DNA from: Mesorhizobium carmichaelinearum
Lineage (GTDB): Bacteria; Pseudomonadota; Alphaproteobacteria; Rhizobiales; Rhizobiaceae
DNA: 64,000 nucleotides
NCBI RefSeq assembly: GCF_900199455.1
Contig: NZ_FZQR01000002.1
Location: 496,001-560,000, forward strand
Direction: 5' to 3'
In this document: positions 33,925 through 42,987 of the stretch, piece after piece
How the letters are laid out: every line of letters begins with the position of its first letter
How positions within the stretch are numbered: position 1 is the stretch's first letter
Made by a program: the position numbers and the translations under genes
Notes under the pieces: generated by a model
Told to the model about the DNA's origin: nothing
The model's database searches: none
The model's input: the letters and a program-made list of their open reading frames with translations, nothing else

Positions 33925-34790
33925 TGGACGAGAATTCCTCCGCCCGCCTGAAGCGCCGGCTGCTGGGTGTCGTCTACCGCATCGGCCTGTTCCTGGCGAT
34001 GCTGACGATCTGCCTGCCTGGCCTGTGGATCGTCATCTCGTCGCTGCGGCCGACTGTGGAAATCATGGCCAAGCCGCCGGTGTGGATCCCGCAAGAGGTC
34101 TCGTACGATGCCTATGTGTCGATGTTCAGCGGCATCGGCAAGGGTGGCATCCCGGTGATCGAATATTTCCGCAACTCGCTGATCATCTCGGTGACCTCGA
34201 CGGTGATCGCGGTCGCCATCGGCATGGCCGGCGGCTATGCCTTCGCGCGTTATCGCTTTCGCGGCAAATCGAGCGTCTTCCTCGGTCTGATGCTGACGCG
34301 CACAGTGCCCGGCATCGCGCTGTCGCTGCCGCTGTTCTTCCTCTATGTGCGGCTCGGCATCATCGACACGCATTTCGGGCTGATCCTCGCCTATGTCGCG
34401 CTCAACGTGCCGTTCACGATCTGGCTGATCGACGGCTTCTTCCGCCAGGTGCCGAAAGACCTTGCGGAGGCCGCGCAGATCGATGGCTGCACGCGCTGGC
34501 AGGCGTTCTGGCAGGTCGAGTTCCCGCTCGCCGGTCCAGGCATCGCATCCGCCGCCATCTTTGCCTTCCTGACCTGCTGGAACGAGTTCGCGCTGGCCTC
34601 GCAGTTGACCCGCTCGGTGAGCGCCAAGACGCTGCCGGTCGGCCTGCTCGACTACACGGCCGAATTCACCATCGACTGGCGCGGCATGTGCGCGCTCGCC
34701 GTGGTGATGATCATTCCGGCGCTCACCCTCACCTACATCGTCCAGAAACACCTTGTCGGCGGCCTGACCTCCGGCGCGGTGAAAGGCTGA
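33924..34790 (+). CDS. Carbohydrate ABC transporter permease (MalG/UgpE type)
   Basis: This 288-residue protein has the MalG-type N-terminus with a first membrane span near residues 17-40 and the EAA loop EAAQIDGCTRWQAFWQVEFPL. It forms the channel with the previous permease. The ATPase gene follows after four bases. Confidence 0.92.
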   Translation: MDENSSARLKRRLLGVVYRIGLFLAMLTICLPGLWIVISSLRPTVEIMAKPPVWIPQEVSYDAYVSMFSGIGKGGIPVIEYFRNSLIISVTSTVIAVAIGMAGGYAFARYRFRGKSSVFLGLMLTRTVPGIALSLPLFFLYVRLGIIDTHFGLILAYVALNVPFTIWLIDGFFRQVPKDLAEAAQIDGCTRWQAFWQVEFPLAGPGIASAAIFAFLTCWNEFALASQLTRSVSAKTLPVGLLDYTAEFTIDWRGMCALAVVMIIPALTLTYIVQKHLVGGLTSGAVKG

Positions 34791-34794
34791 TCCC

Positions 34795-35892
34795 ATGGCA
34801 ACGGTTTCCCTCAAAAAACTGACCAAGCGCTACGGCAATATCGGGATCGTGCATGGCATCGATCTCGATATCACCGACCGCGAATTCATCGCGCTGGTCG
34901 GCCCGTCCGGCTGCGGCAAATCGACGACTTTGCGCATGATCGCCGGGCTGGAGGAAATCAGCGCCGGCTCGATCGAGATCGGCGGGCGCGTCGTCAACGA
35001 TCTGCCGCCGCGTTCGCGCAACATCTCGATGGTGTTCCAGTCCTACGCGCTCTATCCGCATATGACGGTGCGCGAAAACCTCGGCTTCTCCTTGAAGATC
35101 GCCGGCGCCGCCAAGGAAGATATGGACCGCCGCGTTGCCGAAGCCTCGGCCATCCTCGGCCTCGACGCGCTGCTCGACCGGCGCCCGTCGCAACTGTCCG
35201 GCGGCCAGCGTCAGCGCGTCGCCATGGGCCGCGCCATCGTTCGTGACCCCGACGTGTTCCTGTTCGATGAGCCGCTTTCCAATCTCGATGCCAAGCTCAG
35301 GACGCAAATGCGCACCGAGATCAAGAAGCTACATGCCAAGGTGCAGTCGACGGTGATCTATGTCACCCATGACCAGGTCGAGGCGATGACGCTGGCCGAC
35401 CGCATCGTCATCATGCGCGACGGCCATATCGAACAGGTCGGCACGCCCGACGAGGTGTTCCGCCGGCCGGCGACACGCTTCGTCGCCGGCTTCATCGGCT
35501 CGCCGCCGATGAATTTGCACGAAGCGACGGTCGATGACGGCCAGCTTGTTTTTGCCAGCGGCGAGAAACTGCCCCTGCCCGCCCAGTTCAAGGCCAATGT
35601 CGCGACCGGCGACAGAGTGGTGTTCGGGCTGCGGCCTGACGACATCTATCCGACCGGGCATGGCATCAGCTCCGGCGGTGCTGCCGACGTCCACCAGATC
35701 GAGCTGCCGATCACGGTCACCGAGCCGCTCGGCAACGAGACGCTGGTGTTCGTCGAGTTCAACGGCACGGACTGGGTGTCGCGCATGCTGAATCCGAGGC
35801 CGCTCAAGTCCGGCGAGCGGGTGACGATGAGCCTCGACCTGTCGCAGGCGCATCTGTTTGCCACCGAGACCGGAAAGACATTGCGGAGCTGA
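34795..35892 (+). CDS. Carbohydrate ABC transporter ATPase (MalK/UgpC type)
   Basis: This 365-residue ATPase has Walker A GPSGCGKST, Q-loop VFQSYALYPHMTV, signature LSGGQRQRV, Walker B FLFDEPLSNLDAKLR and switch VTHDQVEAM. A C-terminal OB-fold (MOI/TOBE) domain covers about residues 235-365. MalK-type proteins may serve more than one importer. The enolase-superfamily gene follows after three bases, tying transport to catabolism. Confidence 0.93.
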   Translation: MATVSLKKLTKRYGNIGIVHGIDLDITDREFIALVGPSGCGKSTTLRMIAGLEEISAGSIEIGGRVVNDLPPRSRNISMVFQSYALYPHMTVRENLGFSLKIAGAAKEDMDRRVAEASAILGLDALLDRRPSQLSGGQRQRVAMGRAIVRDPDVFLFDEPLSNLDAKLRTQMRTEIKKLHAKVQSTVIYVTHDQVEAMTLADRIVIMRDGHIEQVGTPDEVFRRPATRFVAGFIGSPPMNLHEATVDDGQLVFASGEKLPLPAQFKANVATGDRVVFGLRPDDIYPTGHGISSGGAADVHQIELPITVTEPLGNETLVFVEFNGTDWVSRMLNPRPLKSGERVTMSLDLSQAHLFATETGKTLRS

Positions 35893-35895
35893 CCG

Positions 35896-37008
35896 ATGGC
35901 TAGAATCGAGAAAATCGAACTGCGGATGGTGGACCTTGTGCCCAAGGTCAAGCGCACCGACGCCATTCAGAGTTTCGTCAGCCAGGAAACACCGATCGTC
36001 ACCATCACCGATTCCGACGGCGCGGTCGGCACCGGCTACAGCTACACGATCGGCACTGGCGGCTCATCGGTGATGCGGCTGTTGTCCGACCACCTGGTGC
36101 CGCGCCTGATCGGCCGCGACCCTGACATGATCGAGGCGATCTGGCACGATCTCGAATTCGCAACGCACGCCACCACCATCGGCGCGATCACCGCCATCGC
36201 CATCGCGGCGATCGATACGGCACTGTGGGATCTCAGGGCGAAGAAGCAGAGCCTGCCGCTGTGGAAACTGGCCGGTGGCGCCAAGGACCGCTGCCCGCTC
36301 TATACGACCGAGGGCGGTTGGCTGCACATCGAGACGGCAGCGCTGGTCGATGATGCGCTGGCCGCCAAGGCCAAGGGATTTCGTGGCTCGAAGGTAAAGA
36401 TCGGCAAGCCGCACGGATCGGAAGATCTCGCCCGCCTGTTGGCGGTGCGCAAGGCGGTGGGCGACGGCTACGAGATCATGACCGACGCCAATCAAGGGTT
36501 TTCGGTCGACGAGGCGATCCGGCGTGCGGCGCGGCTGCGCGAGCTCGACCTCGCCTGGATCGAGGAGCCGCTGCCGGCCGACGATATCGACGGGCATGTA
36601 CGGCTGTCGAACTCGACGCCGACGCCGATCGCCATCGGCGAGTCGCTCTATTCGATCCGGCATTTTCGCGAATACATGCAGAAAGGCGCCTGCTCAATCG
36701 TGCAGGTCGATGTCGGTCGCATCGGCGGCATCACGCCCTGGCTCAAGATCGCGCATGCGGCCGAAGCCTTCGACATTCCGGTCTGTCCGCATTTCCTGAT
36801 GGAACTGCATGTCAGCCTGACCTGCGCTGTTCAGAACGGCCGCTATGTCGAGTACATTCCGCAACTCGATGCGTTGACCGGCAAGCATATGCGCATCGAG
36901 GATGGCCACGCGCTGGCGCCAAACGAGCCCGGCATCGGCATCGATTGGGACTGGGACGCGGTCAAGGCCATGAGCATCGCCGAATTCACCATGGCGATCA
37001 CCAAATAG
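35896..37008 (+). CDS. Enolase-superfamily enzyme, mandelate racemase subgroup (sugar-acid dehydratase-like)
   Basis: This 370-residue protein has a capping domain and a barrel with the subgroup's catalytic residues: the KxK pair in SKVKIG, metal ligands in MTDANQG, WIEEPLP and AIGESLY, then QVDVGRIGG and the His in PVCPHFLME. Mandelate-racemase-subgroup enzymes take the alpha proton from a carboxylate; most in sugar operons dehydrate aldonic acids, some racemise or cycloisomerise. It follows a sugar importer and precedes a mutarotase, so an acid-sugar dehydratase is likely. The exact acid is not predictable. Confidence 0.85.
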   Translation: MARIEKIELRMVDLVPKVKRTDAIQSFVSQETPIVTITDSDGAVGTGYSYTIGTGGSSVMRLLSDHLVPRLIGRDPDMIEAIWHDLEFATHATTIGAITAIAIAAIDTALWDLRAKKQSLPLWKLAGGAKDRCPLYTTEGGWLHIETAALVDDALAAKAKGFRGSKVKIGKPHGSEDLARLLAVRKAVGDGYEIMTDANQGFSVDEAIRRAARLRELDLAWIEEPLPADDIDGHVRLSNSTPTPIAIGESLYSIRHFREYMQKGACSIVQVDVGRIGGITPWLKIAHAAEAFDIPVCPHFLMELHVSLTCAVQNGRYVEYIPQLDALTGKHMRIEDGHALAPNEPGIGIDWDWDAVKAMSIAEFTMAITK

Positions 37009-37018
37009 GGGAACGGAT

Positions 37019-37348
37019 ATGCAGCGGATGGGCATGGTGCTGGGGCTGAAGCCGGAAAAGGTCGAGGAGTATGTCCGCCTCCACGCCGCCGTCTGGCCCG
37101 ACGTGCTGACCATGATCTCGGCCTGCAGCATCAAGAATTATTCGATCTACCTGAAGCGGCCGGAGAACCTGCTGTTTTCCACTTTCGAGTACCACGGGAC
37201 CGACTATGCGGCCGACATGGCCAGGATGGCCGCAGACCTCAGGACGCAGGAATGGTGGTCTGTCTGCATGCCGTGCCAGGAGCCGCTGACGACCCGCAAG
37301 GAGGGCGAATGGTGGGCTTCCATGGACGAGGTCTTCCATCATGACTGA
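37019..37348 (+). CDS. L-rhamnose mutarotase-family protein (RhaM-like)
   Basis: This 109-residue protein keeps the RhaM layout: Tyr18, His22 in RLHAAVWPDV, the NYSIYL segment at about 40-45 and the WW pair at 79-80, all at or near the positions of the E. coli enzyme. RhaM swaps the anomers of L-rhamnose and related L-sugars. There are no rhamnose kinase or aldolase genes nearby, so it may act on another L-sugar such as L-fucose. It overlaps the dehydrogenase gene by eight bases. Confidence 0.85.
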   Translation: MQRMGMVLGLKPEKVEEYVRLHAAVWPDVLTMISACSIKNYSIYLKRPENLLFSTFEYHGTDYAADMARMAADLRTQEWWSVCMPCQEPLTTRKEGEWWASMDEVFHHD

Positions 37349-38417
37349 AGGCGGCTTCGACCCTGCCTCGCTCGTCCAGTCCTGGCTCAAACCCTCGAAG
37401 CCTCGCCCGATCGTCACCTTCGGTGCGGGGTCGATTGTCGGCGACGCGCATTTTCCCGCCTATCGCAAAGCCGACTTTCCGATTGCCGGCCTCTACGATC
37501 CGGATCAGAGCAAGGCGCAGATCCTAGCCGACAAGTGGGGCGTGACGGCGTTCCGTTCGGTCGACGAAGCCGCAGCCACCAAGGACGCGATCTTCGATCT
37601 GGCGACGCCACCGGGACGGCATGCCAAGATCCTGAAAGCTCTGCCGGACGGTGCGGTCGTATTGATCCAGAAGCCGATGGGCAACTATCTCGGCGAAGCA
37701 ACCGAAATCCTCGAAATATGCCGCACCAAGGAGCTTAAGGCGGCCGTGAACTTCCAGCTGCGCTTCGCACCGATGATGCTGGCGCTCAAGGATGCCATCG
37801 CCAAGGGCTGGCTCGGCGAGGTCGTCGACTTCGACGCCTGGCTGGCGCTGGCGACGCCGTGGGAATTGTGGGAGTTTCTGCTCAAGGCGCCGCGCGTCGA
37901 GATCGCCATGCATTCGATCCACTATCTCGACCTCATCAGGCAATTGCTCGGCGACCCCAAGGGCTTGCACGCCAAGACGCTCGGCCATCCCAACCACAAG
38001 GTGGCGCAGACGCGCACCAGCGCGATTCTCGATTATGGCGACACGGTGCGCTGCGCGCTGTCGATCAACCACGATCACAAATTCGGCCGCCGGCACCAGG
38101 CCTGCGAATTCCGCATCTGCGGCACCGAGGGTGCGGCCTACCTCAAGCTCGGCCTCAACCTCGACTATCCCACAGGTGAGCCCGATATTCTGGAAATCTA
38201 CCCGAAGGGCGGAACCGACTGGATTGCCGTGCCGCTCGCCGGCGAGTGGTTCCCCGACGCCTTCGTCGGGCGCATGGCCAATGTGCAGCGCTTTGCATCA
38301 GGCGAAGACGACGAACTGGTCAGCTCGGTCGAGGACGCCTGGAACACAATGGCACTGGTGGAAGCCGCCTATAAATCGAGTGCGGCGCCGGCGACGCCGA
38401 TCGCGGAAAGACCTTGA
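37341..38417 (+). CDS. Gfo/Idh/MocA family oxidoreductase (sugar dehydrogenase-like)
   Basis: This 358-residue protein has an N-terminal Rossmann start ([19 protein letters not shown]) and the family block containing the catalytic Lys ([14 protein letters not shown]). A C-terminal alpha/beta domain includes [16 protein letters not shown], with the usual His. It would oxidise a sugar at a ring hydroxyl with NAD(P). It overlaps the RhaM-like gene upstream and touches the MaoC gene (TGATG), so it belongs to the same pathway. Oxidation to a lactone for the hydrolase at 29714 would fit. Confidence 0.85.
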   Translation: MTEGGFDPASLVQSWLKPSKPRPIVTFGAGSIVGDAHFPAYRKADFPIAGLYDPDQSKAQILADKWGVTAFRSVDEAAATKDAIFDLATPPGRHAKILKALPDGAVVLIQKPMGNYLGEATEILEICRTKELKAAVNFQLRFAPMMLALKDAIAKGWLGEVVDFDAWLALATPWELWEFLLKAPRVEIAMHSIHYLDLIRQLLGDPKGLHAKTLGHPNHKVAQTRTSAILDYGDTVRCALSINHDHKFGRRHQACEFRICGTEGAAYLKLGLNLDYPTGEPDILEIYPKGGTDWIAVPLAGEWFPDAFVGRMANVQRFASGEDDELVSSVEDAWNTMALVEAAYKSSAAPATPIAERP

Positions 38418-38863
38418 TGGAACAGATCACCTATTTCGAAGACTACGAGATCGGCTCTTCACGGCTGACCAGCGGCCGCACCATCACCGAGACCGACTTC
38501 ATCGTCCATGCCGGCCACACCGGCGATTTCTTCCCGCATCACATGGACGCCGAGTACATGAAGACGACGCCGTTCGGCCAGCGCATCGCGCATGGCACGC
38601 TGGTGTTCTCGGTCGGCATCGGGCTGACGGCAAGCATTATCAACCCCGTCGCCTTCTCCTATGGCTATGACCGGCTGCGCTTCATCAAGCCGGTGTTCAT
38701 CGGTGATACGATCCGCACGCGCACCACCATCACGGCCAAGGAGGACGATCCCAAGCGGCCGGGCTCCGGACGCGTGATCGAGCGTTGCGAGGTGATCAAC
38801 CAGCGCGGCGACGTCGTGCTCGCCGCCGACCACATCTACGTCGTCGAGCGCAAGCCGGTCTAA
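38417..38863 (+). CDS. MaoC family dehydratase/hydratase with intact catalytic pair
   Basis: This 148-residue hot-dog-fold protein keeps the hydratase motif: D37 and H42 in [10 protein letters not shown], followed by AHGTLVF. It shares [12 protein letters not shown] with the larger MaoC protein at 22153. Such enzymes hydrate enoyl-CoA or, in some clades, dehydrate beta-hydroxyacyl or malyl-type thioesters. The ATG at 38417 sits on the stop of the dehydrogenase; a TTG one codon earlier is possible. A CoA-ester enzyme at the end of a sugar operon is unusual. It converges with phnV after nine bases. Confidence 0.85.
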   Translation: MEQITYFEDYEIGSSRLTSGRTITETDFIVHAGHTGDFFPHHMDAEYMKTTPFGQRIAHGTLVFSVGIGLTASIINPVAFSYGYDRLRFIKPVFIGDTIRTRTTITAKEDDPKRPGSGRVIERCEVINQRGDVVLAADHIYVVERKPV

Positions 38864-38872
38864 CGAAGTCCG

Positions 38873-39670
38873 CTATGCACCGGTGGCGCGCTTCGTAATG
38901 CGCTCCAAGCCGAGCAGCAGGACCAGCGTTGCGGCCACCAGGATCATGGTGAGCGCGGCACCGGCAAAGATGTCGCCGCGATCGGTGAGGCTGAAGATCG
39001 ACACTGGCAGCGTTACCCAGCCCGGCGGATAGACCATGACAGTGGCGCCAAGTTCGCCCATCGACAGCGCGAAGCTCAGCCCGAAAGCGGCGACGAGATA
39101 GGGGGCCAGCAGCGGCAGCGTGACATGCCAGAGCCGGTAGGCCGGCCGCGCGCCGAGGCTCGACGCCACCTGCTCGAAATCGGGGGAGAGCCGTGCCAGG
39201 CCGGCCGAGACATTGCCGAAGGTGAAGGCCGAGATCAGCACGAAATGCGCGATCATGACGATCGCGATCGTGCCGTTGAGCAGCAGCGGCGGATGGCTGA
39301 AGGCAACCAGCAAGCCGAGGCCGACGGACACGGAAGGCACCGCACTTGGGATGAAGAACAGCAGGCCGAGCAGGCGCTTCAGGGCGTGACCCTGAAGGCG
39401 AAGCGACAGGGCTGCCCAGGTGCCGCTGACCAGCGCCAGCGCGCTGGCCAGGAAGCCGGTGATCAGGCTCGCCTTGACCGAATTCCACGCCGCCCCCCTG
39501 ATGACATCGGTGTAGTGCTCCGTCGTCAGGCCATTGGGCAGCACACCGTTCCACTGGTCGGCCAGGCTGGACAGGAGGATGACCGCCAGCGGCGCCAGGA
39601 ACAGCACGCCGAAGATCAGCGCGAACAGCACCCACAACACGATCCGACCCGGGCGCGACCAGACCAGCAT
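38873..39670 (-). CDS. phnV: 2-aminoethylphosphonate ABC transporter permease PhnV
   Basis: This 265-residue membrane protein has the EAA-type loop (EQVASSLGARPAYRLWHVTLPLL) of the spermidine/thiosulfate-type permeases to which PhnV belongs. It is last of a minus-strand set of binding protein, ATPase and two permeases and starts two bases after the phnU stop. The name rests mainly on its place beside phnW/phnA/phnY; by sequence alone it is a PotC-like permease. Confidence 0.82.
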   Translation of the reverse strand: MLVWSRPGRIVLWVLFALIFGVLFLAPLAVILLSSLADQWNGVLPNGLTTEHYTDVIRGAAWNSVKASLITGFLASALALVSGTWAALSLRLQGHALKRLLGLLFFIPSAVPSVSVGLGLLVAFSHPPLLLNGTIAIVMIAHFVLISAFTFGNVSAGLARLSPDFEQVASSLGARPAYRLWHVTLPLLAPYLVAAFGLSFALSMGELGATVMVYPPGWVTLPVSIFSLTDRGDIFAGAALTMILVAATLVLLLGLERITKRATGA

Positions 39671-39672
39671 GG

Positions 39673-40530
39673 CTAGACCCCCAACCGGCCGGCGGCGAAA
39701 CGGTAGAGGCCGAACAGACCGAGCGACAGCGCGATGTTGACCACGGCGATGATGCAGGCGACCTGATAGGCCGATTCCTGGATCGCCTTGCCGTAGATCA
39801 GCAACGGCAGGGTGATGACGCCCTTTGCGCCGATGAACAGCACGATGCCGAACTCATTGACGGTCAACAGCAGGCAGAGACTGCCGCCGGCGATGAGCGC
39901 CGGAATTGCCGCCGGCAGGATGACCTGACGCACGATGCGGAACGGGCGCGCGCCAAGCACGCTCGCGGCTTCGATCTGGCCGCGATCGACCAGCGAGAAG
40001 GCAGCGAGCAGCGGCCGCAGGATAAAGGGCGTGTAGACGGTGACTTCGGCCAACACCACGCCCCAGGTCGAATAGAGGAAATCGACCGGCGGCAGCGGCA
40101 GCGAGAAGGCTTCCATCAGCCCCGTGTTGAGCATGCCGGCGGAACCGTAGAGGAAGGTGAAGGCGAGCGTCACCAGGAAGGTCGGGAGCGCAATGAAAGT
40201 ATCGATCAGCCGGGCGATGAAACTGCTGCCAGGGAACGGCACGAAGGCGAGGATCAATGCCAGCACGAGGCCGACGATCAGGCACCCGGCCGTTGCCGCG
40301 ACCGATATCGTCACCGTGTTGATCAGCGCGTTGAGGAAGAAGCGCGAATGCAGCACGCGAAAAATCTCGGCGGCATTGGCGACGCCGCTGTCGTCAAGGA
40401 AGGCCTGCCGGGCAATCAGCGCCAGGGGATAGAAGAACAGCAACACCAGCAGTGCCGCCGGCGGCACGATCCAGAACTTTCCGGGGTCCCGCCGGATCGC
40501 GGGTGCGTGAAGGGCGACCGCCTCAGACAC
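39673..40530 (-). CDS. phnU: 2-aminoethylphosphonate ABC transporter permease PhnU
   Basis: This 285-residue permease has six or so hydrophobic segments and the loop IEAASVLGARPFRIVRQVILPA. The start is a GTG at 40530 that overlaps the phnT stop by eight bases; the longer upstream frame has no membrane features and reads through phnT. It partners with PhnV. Confidence 0.82.
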   Translation of the reverse strand: MSEAVALHAPAIRRDPGKFWIVPPAALLVLLFFYPLALIARQAFLDDSGVANAAEIFRVLHSRFFLNALINTVTISVAATAGCLIVGLVLALILAFVPFPGSSFIARLIDTFIALPTFLVTLAFTFLYGSAGMLNTGLMEAFSLPLPPVDFLYSTWGVVLAEVTVYTPFILRPLLAAFSLVDRGQIEAASVLGARPFRIVRQVILPAAIPALIAGGSLCLLLTVNEFGIVLFIGAKGVITLPLLIYGKAIQESAYQVACIIAVVNIALSLGLFGLYRFAAGRLGV

Positions 40531-41668
40531 CGGAATCTTCCGGAAGCAGCGAGGTGTCGGTGGGCGCGAAGAACAGCGGCACCCTGGCGCCGGGTTCGGG
40601 CAAGGCGATCGGCAGCTTTGTCGCCGAGACGCGCACCGGCGTGCCGTCGACATCGAGCACGAGGTGAGTGAGTTCTCCCTGCCAGTGCACGTCCCGCAAC
40701 GTGCCGACGATGCGGTTGGTGTGCTCTGCGTCGGCCGTCAGGCTCAGATGCTGCGGCCGGATGCAGAGCAGACTCTTGTCGCCGGCCTTCTCGTCACGGC
40801 CGGCGCCGGTGAGCACTGAGTCACCGTGCCTTGCCGTGGCAAGGCCCTTCGAGCCAACAGGCTCGGCAATTGTCACCGGCAGGAGGTTGGCGCGGCCGAG
40901 GAACTCGGCGGTGAAGCGGTTCGGCGGGCGGCGGTAGAGTTCCGTCGTCGGTCCATGCGAACAGACCCTGCCGTCGCGCATGATGGCGATCTTGTCGGCA
41001 AGCGTCAGCGCTTCGGTCTGATCATGGGTGACATAGAGGATGGTGAGGCCGGGCAGGCTGCGGTGCAGCCGAGCAATCTCCTCGACCATGTTGCGGCGGA
41101 TCTGGGCGTCGAGCGCCGACAGCGGCTCATCGAGCAATAGCACGCGCGGCCGCACGGCGAGCGCGCGGGCAATTGCGACACGCTGCTGCTGGCCGCCCGA
41201 AAGCTCACGCGGATAGCGCCGGGCAAAGGTCGCCATGCCGACGGTGCCGAGCGCATCCTTGACCCGCTCGGCGATCAGCGCCTTGTCGGCGCCTTGCGCC
41301 CGCAGGCCGAAGGCAACGTTGTCTTCCACCCGCATATGCGGAAACAGTGCGTAGTTCTGCACCACCATGCCGAGGCCGCGCTCGTAAGGCGGCAGGTCGG
41401 TGACATCTGTCGCGCCGATGCGGATGCGGCCGCTGGCCGGCCGCACAAAGCCAGCGACGGCGCGCAAGGCGGTGGTCTTGCCGGAGCCCGAGGGGCCGAT
41501 CATCGCCAGGATTTCACCCGGCGCGATGTCCAGGGTCAGCGGGTGCAAGACGACATGCGCGCCATAGGCGACGCTGACCTTGTCGAAATGGACATTGGAG
41601 CCGGCGCCGCGAATCTTCGCGGCGTCGATGTCCATGACGCTGGTACCAGTAAAGGCGACGGCCGACAT
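40523..41668 (-). CDS. phnT: 2-aminoethylphosphonate ABC transporter ATPase PhnT
   Basis: This 381-residue ATPase has Walker A GPSGSGKTT, the VVQNYALFPHMRV Q-loop, signature LSGGQQQRV, Walker B LLLDEPLSALDAQIR and VTHDQTEAL, then a TOBE domain. An N-terminal extension of about 30 residues precedes the domain. The ATG at 41668 has GGAGG upstream, better than 41725. It lies 32 bases after the binding-protein gene. Confidence 0.87.
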   Translation of the reverse strand: MSAVAFTGTSVMDIDAAKIRGAGSNVHFDKVSVAYGAHVVLHPLTLDIAPGEILAMIGPSGSGKTTALRAVAGFVRPASGRIRIGATDVTDLPPYERGLGMVVQNYALFPHMRVEDNVAFGLRAQGADKALIAERVKDALGTVGMATFARRYPRELSGGQQQRVAIARALAVRPRVLLLDEPLSALDAQIRRNMVEEIARLHRSLPGLTILYVTHDQTEALTLADKIAIMRDGRVCSHGPTTELYRRPPNRFTAEFLGRANLLPVTIAEPVGSKGLATARHGDSVLTGAGRDEKAGDKSLLCIRPQHLSLTADAEHTNRIVGTLRDVHWQGELTHLVLDVDGTPVRVSATKLPIALPEPGARVPLFFAPTDTSLLPEDSGV

Positions 41669-41700
41669 GGCTTGGTCCTCCGGATTTCTGTCCTCGGGTG

Positions 41701-42732
41701 TCAGCTTCCGGTCGCTTCGTTCCACTTCTTGACGTAGTCGGGAAGCTTGCTCAGAGCCTCGTCCCAGTTCGGTGACCAGATGGTCAGGCCCTTCATCGCC
41801 TCCTGCAGCTTGGCGAAATTGGCGTCGGACGGCGCCATGTCCTTGCGGGCGGGCACGCCGATGGCAATCGAGCTTACGGTCGACTGGGCCTCCTTGGAGA
41901 GCAGGAAATCGATCAGCTTCTTGCCGTTGTCGGCATTGGGCGCGCCGGTGACGAGGCCGATTTCATAGGGCAGCGCGAAGGTGGAGCGCACGCCGTCAGG
42001 TCCCGCCGGCCAGAACACCTTGATGTTGGGATTGTCGGCCATCTGCGACATGTTCATCTGCAGGTCGCCATTGGCGACGTGCAGTTCGCCCTTGTTGACC
42101 AGTGCGGTCAGCTTGCCGGTCGAGGCGGAGGGACCGACATTGTTGTCCTGCAGCTTCTTCATGAACTCGAAACCGGCATCCTCGCCGCCAAAGGCATGGA
42201 TGATCTGCAGCATGACGGCGGTGCCGTCGCCGGCCTGGCCGGGCGTCGAATACTGGATCTTGCCCTTGAACTTGGGATCAAGCAGATCGTTGTAGGCCTT
42301 CGGCGCTTCCGACAGCACGGCGCTGTTGTAGATGAAGTTCATGTAGTTGTTGACGACAGGCCGGTACTTGTCGGTGCCGCCGTCGATCTGGTCGGCGCCT
42401 GCCGGCTTGTAGTCCTGCAGCAGGCCGTCGGCGGCAGCGCGCTGGACGAAGGGCGGCAAGGTCACCAGCACATCGGCCTGCGGGTTCGACTTTTCCTTGG
42501 CGACGCGCTCGACGACACCGCCGGAGCCTGCCTCGATATATTGCACGGTGATGCCGGTAGCCTTGGTGAAGGCGGCGAATTCGGTCTCGTACCAGCTGCC
42601 ATTGCCGTCATGCAGGCCGTCGGCGGAATAGATGGTGACGACACCGTCGGCGAATGCGGGCCCGGTGAGAGCCGACGACGCCAAGAGCGACGCGGTGAAG
42701 GCCATAGCGATGGTGAGATTTCGCGATTTCAT
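41701..42732 (-). CDS. phnS: 2-aminoethylphosphonate-binding protein PhnS
   Basis: This 343-residue protein has a Sec signal peptide (MKSRNLTIAMAFTASLLASS, cleavage near AFA-DG) and the start of the mature domain VVTIYSADGLHDGNG, typical of AEP receptors of the iron/thiamine-type binding fold. Other blocks (STPGQAGDGTAVMLQI, FALPYEIGLVTGAPN) fit. AGGGGAA precedes the ATG. It brings aminoethylphosphonate to PhnTUV for use by the enzymes upstream in the same strand. Confidence 0.88.
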   Translation of the reverse strand: MKSRNLTIAMAFTASLLASSALTGPAFADGVVTIYSADGLHDGNGSWYETEFAAFTKATGITVQYIEAGSGGVVERVAKEKSNPQADVLVTLPPFVQRAAADGLLQDYKPAGADQIDGGTDKYRPVVNNYMNFIYNSAVLSEAPKAYNDLLDPKFKGKIQYSTPGQAGDGTAVMLQIIHAFGGEDAGFEFMKKLQDNNVGPSASTGKLTALVNKGELHVANGDLQMNMSQMADNPNIKVFWPAGPDGVRSTFALPYEIGLVTGAPNADNGKKLIDFLLSKEAQSTVSSIAIGVPARKDMAPSDANFAKLQEAMKGLTIWSPNWDEALSKLPDYVKKWNEATGS

Positions 42733-42903
42733 GGATCAGTTCCCCTGTGATTGTTGGCACATTCTGCGATGCACTAGGACCAACCGGCTTCGGGCCTCTG
42801 GCGGACGTTGAGCCGACTGGATGTCGTCGTTGTGCCAACTCTGGGGACTGATGATCGATAAGTAAAATCTATTTATTTTATGACAGGCAAAATTCCTCTG
42901 ATG

Positions 42904-42936
42904 TTTGTCACGGAACTGTCGCACAGATGTCGCGGG
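42904..42936 (+). promoter_or_regulatory. Three direct 11-bp repeats with TGTC cores, candidate PHO box
   Basis: TGTC occurs at 42906, 42917 and 42928, exactly 11 bases apart, each followed by A/G then C (TTGTCAC, CTGTCGC, ATGTCGC). PhoB binds tandem 11-bp repeats of this form (consensus CTGTCAT). The site is in the 255-base gap before phnS, but in the orientation opposite to phnS transcription, which weakens the call. The rest of the gap is AT-rich around 42855-42895. Confidence 0.5.
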
Positions 42937-42987
42937 CGCGATTTTGGCTACGCGGACGGCGTCTATCTGTTTGAAAAATCAGGGATA

